Source: Candidatus Kapaibacterium sp. (lineage in GTDB: Bacteria; Bacteroidota; Ignavibacteria; Kapaibacteriales; UBA4661). From it: DNA of 64,000 nucleotides. Positions 58,177 through 64,000 of this stretch are shown here, piece after piece. Under the pieces are notes generated by a model. It saw only the letters and a list, made by a program, of their open reading frames with translations. It was not told the origin of the DNA and ran no database searches. The stretch covers positions 1-64,000 of the forward strand of contig JALONG010000016.1 of NCBI GenBank assembly GCA_025455065.1. The letters run 5' to 3'. The position numbers and the translations under genes are program-made. The stretch's first letter is position 1, and the number at the start of each line of letters is the position of its first letter.

Positions 58177-59628
58177 ATGTACAATCACATAAAACACCAA
58201 GACCCTGAGCTATTCCGTGCCTTAGAAGGTGAATACTCGCGTCAGAGCGACAAATTGGAACTCATCGCCAGCGAGAACTACGCTTCTCCGGCGGTTTTGG
58301 AAGCACAAGGGTCGCTGATGACCAACAAATACGCCGAGGGCTATCCGGGCAAGCGCTATTATGGCGGTTGTGAGTGGGTGGATGTGGCGGAAAATCTCGC
58401 TATTGACCGCGCAAAAGCCTTATTCGGTGCGGAATACGCGAATGTTCAGCCGAATAGCGGTTCGACGGCAAATATGGCGGTGTACTATAGTTTTATCAAA
58501 TTTGGTGATACCGTTTTGGGCATGGATTTGTCGCACGGCGGACACCTTACGCACGGCTCTCCCGTGAACTTTTCGGGACGGTTCTACAATTTTATTCCCT
58601 ACGGTTTGGATAAGGAAACCGAGCGCCTTGATTACGATGTTGTTGCAGATTTAGCAAAAAAACACAAGCCGAAAATGATTACCGTAGGAGCGTCGGCATA
58701 CTCGCGGAACATTGATTACAAGGCGTTTCGTGAGATTGCGGATTCGGTCGGTGCGTTTCTTTTTGCCGATATTGCGCACCCGGCGGGCTTGATTGCCAAA
58801 GGGCATTTGGATACGCCTATTCCATACGCGCACGTCGTGGCTTCAACAACGCATAAAACCTTGCGCGGTCCGCGTTCCGGTGTGATTCTCATGGGCAAAG
58901 ATTTTGAAAATCCCTTTGGTTTAACTGCCCCCAAATCCGGCAGAACAAAGATGATGAGCGAAGTGATTGATTCGTGGGTGATGCCCGGAATCCAAGGCGG
59001 TCCGCTTATGCACGTGATTGCGGCGAAAGCAGTGGCGTTCAAAGAAGCGCTCACCGATGATTTCAAAGAATACACCGCACAAATCATCCGCAATTCCCAA
59101 GCATTGGCTTCAGCACTGACTTCGCGTGGGTACAAAATTATTTCCGGCGGAACGGATAATCATTGTATGCTCGTGGATTTGCGCAACAAAGGCGTAACGG
59201 GCAAAAATGCTGAAATTGCGCTGGATGCAGCCGGAATTACCTGCAACAAAAATATGGTTCCTTACGATGACCAGCCCGCGCTCGTAACTTCGGGAATCCG
59301 CTTGGGAACTGCTGCCGTCACCACTCGCGGCATGAACGAAAGTGATATGGAAACGATTGCGTCGCTTATTGACCGCGTAATTGTTGCTTCGGGCGATGAA
59401 GCTAATCTCAAAGCCGTCAAAAACGACGTAAAATCGCTCTGCGCAGGCTTCCCGCTCACCAAAGAACTTCCGCACATCAACAATAGCGGAAACGGTTTTT
59501 TTGCGAATAATCCCGTCTTGCAAGGTGGCTTAGACCGCTTGCAAACAGGCGCGGCGGTTGCTGCTGAAACGGCAGGTTCGCTGTTGGAAAAAATTGGTGG
59601 AGAACTGAAAACCGCGTTTAAGAAATAA
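58177..59628 (+). CDS. glyA: Serine hydroxymethyltransferase
   Basis: A 483-residue PLP enzyme converting serine and tetrahydrofolate to glycine and methylene-tetrahydrofolate, the main one-carbon source. Motifs are [83 protein letters not shown] and the PLP lysine in [16 protein letters not shown]. The insert [20 protein letters not shown] is typical of Bacteroidota enzymes. The C-terminus extends about 45 residues beyond the usual end ([20 protein letters not shown]). The frame is open to 58012 inside the Uma2 gene, but the family N-terminus begins at the ATG at 58177. No Shine-Dalgarno is seen. Confidence 0.96.
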   Translation: MYNHIKHQDPELFRALEGEYSRQSDKLELIASENYASPAVLEAQGSLMTNKYAEGYPGKRYYGGCEWVDVAENLAIDRAKALFGAEYANVQPNSGSTANMAVYYSFIKFGDTVLGMDLSHGGHLTHGSPVNFSGRFYNFIPYGLDKETERLDYDVVADLAKKHKPKMITVGASAYSRNIDYKAFREIADSVGAFLFADIAHPAGLIAKGHLDTPIPYAHVVASTTHKTLRGPRSGVILMGKDFENPFGLTAPKSGRTKMMSEVIDSWVMPGIQGGPLMHVIAAKAVAFKEALTDDFKEYTAQIIRNSQALASALTSRGYKIISGGTDNHCMLVDLRNKGVTGKNAEIALDAAGITCNKNMVPYDDQPALVTSGIRLGTAAVTTRGMNESDMETIASLIDRVIVASGDEANLKAVKNDVKSLCAGFPLTKELPHINNSGNGFFANNPVLQGGLDRLQTGAAVAAETAGSLLEKIGGELKTAFKK

Positions 59629-59670
59629 GCCCAGTTTGAGTTGATAATTTTGCCTACTATCCGGCTTCAG

Positions 59671-59694
59671 TGGCAGAGACATTCTTGTCTGTGC
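59671..59694. repeat. Single REP-like palindrome
   Basis: TGGCAGAGACATTCTTGTCT, followed by GTGC, matches one arm of the REPIN elements at 48381 and 52810. No opposing arm is found within 150 bases, so this is a lone or decayed copy between glyA and the sigma54 regulator gene. Confidence 0.75.
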
Positions 59695-59781
59695 GAGTAT
59701 TTGTGCTGATTCTGAAGCGAGACCAGAAAAAATACAATCATCTACTCAATGTCATACAATTTTGAATCGTAGGTATATTCG

Positions 59782-59814
59782 AGCCTCTTGCGCTTTGTGT
59801 GTGAGAGGCTTTTC
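59782..59814. terminator. Terminator between glyA and sigma54 regulator
   Basis: AGCCTCT (59782-59788) and AGAGGCT (59804-59810) form a stem followed by TTTT. It lies between two convergent genes and should end glyA transcription; it may also serve the opposite strand weakly. Confidence 0.65.
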
Positions 59815-59835
59815 TGTGGGGATATTTTGAGAACT

Positions 59836-61989
59836 TCACCGTTTCTCGCGCTGAATCCCTAATTTTTTCATGCGATATTCCAGCGTAGTCGGTTTCATAT
59901 TGAGCAGCGCCGCAGCGCCTTTTTCTCCGCTCACGCGCCAATTTGTCTCCGCCAAAGCGCTCAAAATATGCGCTTTTTCAGCATCCTGCATTGATTGAAC
60001 TTTTGATTGAACTTTTTCCGGCTTTGCCTCCAAAGCGTCGTGTGGAGAGGCTTTTAGGGGTTCTTTCGTTTGCATGATGCCGACAATGTTCAGTACCGGG
60101 GGCGTGGAAAGTATCGCAGAACGTTCAATCAAATTTTCCAATTCGCGGATATTGCCTTGCCACGAATGGCTCATGAGTGCTTGCATGGAGGCATTATCAA
60201 TCGAAGTAAAGTTTTTCCCGATACGCTCGTTTGCACGATGAACAAAATGCTCCACCAAAAGCGGAATGTCGTCGCGGCGCTCGCGGAGCGGGGGAATCGT
60301 GATGGGGAACACGTTCAAACGGTAGTACAAATCAGCACGGAAGCGCCCTTTGGCGGACTCTTCCGCTAAACTGCGATTTGTTGCCGCTACAACCCGCACA
60401 TCCAGTCGAATTATTTCTTTCCCACCAACCCGCTCCAATTCTCGCTCTTGAAGCGTTCTGAGAAGTTTTGCCTGCACTTCAAGCGGCATTTCGCCGATTT
60501 CATCCAAAAAAATTGTTCCCGTTTGTGCCTGCTCGAATTTCCCGATGCGACGCTCCGTAGCGCCTGTAAATGCGCCCTTTTCATGCCCAAAAAGTTCCGA
60601 TTCAATTAAGTTCGCAGGCAGCGCCGCACAGTTGAGCGCCACAAACGGCTTTGCGGCTCTCTCCGAAAGCGCATGAACAGCCCTTGCAATGCGCTCTTTG
60701 CCCGTTCCCGTCTCACCTTCCAGCAATACCGTTGCGCTCGTCGGCGCTACTTGACGGACGGCACTCGCAACATCACGAATGGCGTTGCTTCTGCCGACAA
60801 CATTCGGTAACACCTCGTTGTGTTGTTCGGTTGTGCTTGATGATAGGGAAAGTGGCACGATTACTTGCTCCGACGGGGAAGTATGGAGAAATTGTGCTGC
60901 GTTTTTCACCCGCTCCAATTCAATGCGCGATTGCAAACTCATCCACGCCAAAGCAAGCTGTGGTGCGGTTCGGTCAAGTATTTCCCAATCTTGTTCCGCG
61001 AATCCGTAAGGTTGTTTTTCTCCAAGCGTAATGATGCCCGATTGACCGCCGGGAAGTGGGAATATCGTTTGTATGCTTGATTCTATGCCGTGTTCGGTGT
61101 GAATATGCTGAAATGCCGTGTTTTGCTCCCGTGCTTCGGCAAATTCTTCCCCCAGCAAGATATGTTCCTGAAGGGATGTTCGCTCTTGTTTGGGTGAAAG
61201 GCTCTCCATTGCTTGGTTTTCGGGCAACTGTTCCCATGATTGAATTGGTTGTTTGGCAAAAGAATATGCGCGGACATTGTTTGTCAGAGAAATAACAGAC
61301 CATGCCAGAAAAGCGCATGGAATCTCATTTGCAAGTGATTCCGCGACGATGCGCAAAAATTCTTCTTCCGTTTCGGTACGTTGTAATTCTTGCTGTAAAC
61401 GGCGTTGCATCCGGATTTCACGCTCTCCTGTGCGAAGTTTTTCATTGGCAAAAACTGCTCTGACGGCAAGTGCAGCGTGGTCGGTGAGCGCTTTGAAGAG
61501 CGCTGCGTCGCGTGATTGGAAATGATTCTCCGTTTTGGAAGCAAGATTCATAAAGCCAACCGCCTCTGCGCCGCACCAAAGCGGGGCTGCCATGACGTGG
61601 CGAATGCCCGCAACACGGCGCAGCATCTTGAACGGGCTAAAATCGTAGTATTGCGCAACAAATTCGGGTGTGGTTAAAAACGGTTCGCGGAAGCTGAGAA
61701 GCGCTTCAAATGGCGTGTCTTTGAGGGTGATAGTTTTTCGCAAAAAACGCTGAAAAAAATCCGTTTGCAGCATTTCGGGCAAAAAAACGTGTGCAAAAAG
61801 GCGTACACGCTTGCCGTCAGGTTCGACCATGCCCACAATCGCAGCATCAAAGCGGAATACGGGCTTGAGGTGTTTCACCAGCACAGAAATTACGTCTTCC
61901 CGTGTGGAAACCGAAGAAAATGCAACACTGAGCGAAGCGAGTATTTGTGCCTCTTCGGAGAGAATTGTCGGGCTGTGCATGGTGTACAA
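59836..61989 (-). CDS. Sigma54-dependent activator with GAF domains (FhlA-like)
   Basis: The 717-residue enhancer-binding protein has two N-terminal GAF-like domains at about 10-185 ([20 protein letters not shown]) and about 200-350. The central AAA+ domain lies at about 385-625. It has Walker [16 protein letters not shown], the sigma54-contact loop [20 protein letters not shown], Walker [21 protein letters not shown], and [21 protein letters not shown] Fis-type helix-turn-helix ends the protein ([20 protein letters not shown]). No receiver domain is present, so it is controlled by a ligand or redox signal through the GAF domains rather than by phosphorylation. Target genes are unknown; I saw no clear -24/-12 promoter nearby. 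Met4 is an alternative start. Confidence 0.94.
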   Translation of the reverse strand: MYTMHSPTILSEEAQILASLSVAFSSVSTREDVISVLVKHLKPVFRFDAAIVGMVEPDGKRVRLFAHVFLPEMLQTDFFQRFLRKTITLKDTPFEALLSFREPFLTTPEFVAQYYDFSPFKMLRRVAGIRHVMAAPLWCGAEAVGFMNLASKTENHFQSRDAALFKALTDHAALAVRAVFANEKLRTGEREIRMQRRLQQELQRTETEEEFLRIVAESLANEIPCAFLAWSVISLTNNVRAYSFAKQPIQSWEQLPENQAMESLSPKQERTSLQEHILLGEEFAEAREQNTAFQHIHTEHGIESSIQTIFPLPGGQSGIITLGEKQPYGFAEQDWEILDRTAPQLALAWMSLQSRIELERVKNAAQFLHTSPSEQVIVPLSLSSSTTEQHNEVLPNVVGRSNAIRDVASAVRQVAPTSATVLLEGETGTGKERIARAVHALSERAAKPFVALNCAALPANLIESELFGHEKGAFTGATERRIGKFEQAQTGTIFLDEIGEMPLEVQAKLLRTLQERELERVGGKEIIRLDVRVVAATNRSLAEESAKGRFRADLYYRLNVFPITIPPLRERRDDIPLLVEHFVHRANERIGKNFTSIDNASMQALMSHSWQGNIRELENLIERSAILSTPPVLNIVGIMQTKEPLKASPHDALEAKPEKVQSKVQSMQDAEKAHILSALAETNWRVSGEKGAAALLNMKPTTLEYRMKKLGIQREKR

Positions 61990-62044
61990 GAAAATTCTAC
62001 AAAAAGCGTTACTGGTCGGTTCAGTATAAAGCCGAAAGAATATT

Positions 62045-62168
62045 GAACGCGGATGAAGCCCAGATGCTGAGGATTGGCGCGGATTTTAAGAGGCATAGAA
62101 ACTATCCGCAATAACTGATATAGTGTTCAATCCGTCTTTATCTGCCTAATCCGCGTCATCCGCGTTCC
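62045..62168. repeat. Degenerate inverted-repeat intergenic element (CGCGGAT family)
   Basis: The left end GAACGCGGATGAAGCCCAGA and the complement of the right end GGAACGCGGATGACGCGGAT are inverted over about 15-40 bases. Multiple CGCGGAT words occur inside. It lies between the sigma54 regulator start and the DUF2147 gene. Similar CGCGGATnACGCGGAT repeats are common between genes in Bacteroidota. It is unrelated to the REPIN family here. Confidence 0.6.
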
Positions 62169-62186
62169 ACATTGACGAAAAGCTGA

Positions 62187-62624
62187 TTATTTCCTGCGCC
62201 ACGTGGTAGTTCGCCCTAAAAAAGGAATCCCCAGAACATACCCGCGCAAATCAAGGTTCTCTCCGTTGAAAGCTGCTTTGCAGCTATATTCTTTGCCATT
62301 TTCGGGGTCGTAAATCGTGCCGCCTATCCACTCATGTTGCTCAAATTTGAGATTATTCAGGATTTGTAAGCCCACAACAGGCTGAAAACGGCGTTGTTCC
62401 TGCGGATTGTGAATATCCAAGCGCGGTTTTCCGTTTTCGAGCGAGTCCCGAATCCAGATGATTTTCCCCGTGTAGGTGTTGTTTGATTTCGTGATTTCCA
62501 CGATAGATTTGTCGCTCTCGGTGTACCATTTGCCCAAAATTGCATCGGCGTTTTGTGCTGCGAGATGATATTGTATCAGTATGAGCGAGAACAGAAGTAA
62601 TGTAACGCGGCGAATACAACGCAT
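62187..62624 (-). CDS. DUF2147 exported protein
   Basis: A 145-residue protein with a signal peptide (LLLFSLILIQYHLAAQ). The DUF2147 fold begins ILGKWYTESDKSIVEITKSN, continues YTGKIIWI and LQILNNLKFEQHEWIGGTIY, and then shows the family motif DPENGKEYSCKAAFNGENLD before RGYVLGIPFLGRTTTWRR. Length is normal for these periplasmic beta-barrel (lipocalin-like) proteins. The family role is unknown. It stands alone between an inverted-repeat element and a divergent flavin monooxygenase gene. Confidence 0.9.
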   Translation of the reverse strand: MRCIRRVTLLLFSLILIQYHLAAQNADAILGKWYTESDKSIVEITKSNNTYTGKIIWIRDSLENGKPRLDIHNPQEQRRFQPVVGLQILNNLKFEQHEWIGGTIYDPENGKEYSCKAAFNGENLDLRGYVLGIPFLGRTTTWRRK

Positions 62625-62910
62625 AATCCTTTTCCCTTGAGAAGTTATGATGTTTGGTTTGACGCTGCTCGTGAGCGCATATTATGTGTGCTTCAGAAGC
62701 ATGTTCCCAAAATACCGTGAATTTTGTCGTTTTCCCAAATTGCGGTGAAAAATTTATTGGGAAATAGTATTGTGAAAAAAGAGGTACAGCTTGTAAAGCG
62801 CATAGAAACTTACGTTTGGTGCTCCTGTTTTTCTGGCATTGAAATTGGCTGAAAAGAAGTATCAAAACAATAATCTCGCTGTCTTTCAACATTTTTCAAG
62901 GAAAAACCAT

Positions 62911-64000
62911 GAAAACGAACACGAACATTGACGCACTGATTATCGGTGCAGGTCCTGTCGGACTGACAATGGCTTCAGAACTGACGCGCTACGGAGCAAC
63001 GTGCCGCATTATTGACAAACTCCCTACACCTTCGCCCTTCTCCAAAGCGCTTGGTGTGCAGGTGCGGACGCTGGAAGTTTTCGAGGATATGGGCGTATTG
63101 GAGCCGTTTTTGGAGGAAGGTGTGAAACTTGTGGGCATCAATCTTTTCGGCGACGGCAAAAAACTTGCGCACATTCGCTTTGATGCACTCGACCTTTCGG
63201 ATTTGCCCTATCCTTTCGGTGTTCTCCTGCCGCAGAGCCACACGGAGCGTATTTTGATGGCGCATCTGGCAAAACAAGGCGGTGCGGTGGAGCGTCCGAA
63301 AGAATTAGTGCGGTTTTCTGAGGATGCCGGCGGCATTGAAGCCGTTGTGCAATGCGCCGACGGAACACAAGAAACGGTGCGGGCTGCGTACCTCATTGCC
63401 TGCGACGGTGCAAGCAGCACAATTCGGCAAACACTTGGTTTGTCCTTCAACGGCGACACCTACAAAGAAGCCTTCTGGGCAGCAGACGTAATGCTCCGCG
63501 AGGCGCTTCCCGGCACGGAAGTAAACACGATTTTTCACCCCGACGGCGTAATGATGATGTTTCCACTTCGTCCCGAAGAGCGCTTGTATAGGCTTGCGAT
63601 GAACGTGGATACGGGCGAACCCATTGCAGAGCGCCCGAAACCGCCGACTTTGGAACAGGTGAAAGACGTGCTTGCAAAACGCGCTCCGTTTCCTGTTGAA
63701 ATCGCGGAATCGCACTGGTTATCAGCCTTTCGGATTCATCACCGAAAAATTGAGCAATATCAGCACGGGCGCATTTTCTTGTGTGGTGATGCGGCGCATA
63801 TTCACAGCCCGATGGGCGGTCAGGGCATGAACACCGGCATACAAGACGCATACAATCTGGCGTGGAAGATTGCGCTGGTGCAAAAAGGGCTTGCGGCGGA
63901 AGAGTTCTTGGAATCGTATCACGCAGAGCGCGAACCCATTGCCGAAGATTTGCTCAAAACAACTGACCGCGCTACGCGGGGCGCTACGCTCAGGAATCCG
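62911..64000 (+). CDS. FAD-dependent monooxygenase, class A (5' part)
   Basis: The reading frame stays open to the window end, so only the first 363 residues are seen. The product resembles p-hydroxybenzoate/phenol hydroxylase-type flavin monooxygenases. It has the Rossmann dinucleotide motif ALIIGAGPVGLTMASELTRY, the middle motif YLIACDGASSTIRQTLGLSF (DG fingerprint) and the FAD ribityl-binding motif FLCGDAAHIHSPMGGQGMNT followed by GIQDAYNLAWKIAL. These enzymes hydroxylate aromatic rings using NAD(P)H and oxygen. AAGGA seven bases before the ATG supports the start. It is divergent from the DUF2147 gene. The substrate cannot be deduced, and tetracycline-inactivating or rifampicin-type relatives cannot be ruled out without the C-terminus. 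Confidence 0.92.

Overview
The window is a gene-dense bacterial chromosome segment, apparently of moderate GC by eye. Two proteins carry a C-terminal type IX secretion (T9SS) sorting domain (3524-residue surface protein at 10012-20586; subtilisin-like protease at 35789-37888). Together with DUF3078, "reg_prop" beta-propeller sensors, a Bacteroidota-style CtpA and serine hydroxymethyltransferase, and often weak Shine-Dalgarno sites, this points to the Bacteroidota/Chlorobiota (FCB) group. A Uma2-family protein and chemoreceptors suggest a free-living, chemotactic member rather than a gut Bacteroides. No rRNA or phylogenetic marker is present that would allow a finer placement.

Layout. 1-8101: 3' end of a chemoreceptor, a barstar-like protein and two large sensor histidine kinases, one with a beta-propeller sensor. 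8185-23056: CtpA protease, the giant multidomain T9SS protein, an ECF sigma/anti-sigma pair and a small outer-membrane protein. 23310-32704: a GH3 glycosidase, then a three-gene Sia-type phosphatase/kinase/phosphoprotein operon whose SiaA-like member carries a periplasmic beta-propeller, and a divergent 7TMR-DISM kinase. 32708-42908: mostly housekeeping and envelope genes (D-Ala-D-Ala dipeptidase, SPATA20/YyaL-type thioredoxin protein, T9SS protease, YgfZ-like protein, two identical tRNA-Phe genes, EamA transporter, MscL, DUF3078 protein, DAHP synthase). 43020-53500: a same-strand signalling and receptor block (YfiR-like protein, two tandem TonB-dependent receptors, 7TMR-DISM kinase, receiver-kinase hybrid, GAF-PAS kinase). 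53727-64000: a beta-propeller chemoreceptor, Uma2 protein, GlyA, sigma54 activator, DUF2147 protein and a flavin monooxygenase cut by the window end.

The main theme is modular signal transduction. The same periplasmic sensor (reg_prop beta-propeller plus Y_Y_Y domain) is joined to three different outputs: a histidine kinase (4442-8101), a SpoIIE/PP2C phosphatase within a SiaABC-like module (26141-30112) and a methyl-accepting chemotaxis domain (53727-57362). Six histidine kinases occur, five with a closely related HDLKNPL catalytic core, yet no DNA-binding response regulator is present. Both the Sia module and the YfiR protein belong to families that control diguanylate cyclases in pseudomonads, but no GGDEF protein lies in the window.

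A REPIN-like family of palindromic repeats (three paired copies and one single) sits between genes and artificially lengthens three open reading frames at their 5' ends. A different, degenerate inverted-repeat element lies at 62045-62168. Gene starts given here were chosen by signal peptides, Shine-Dalgarno sites and repeat boundaries, so several are shorter than the maximal open frame.
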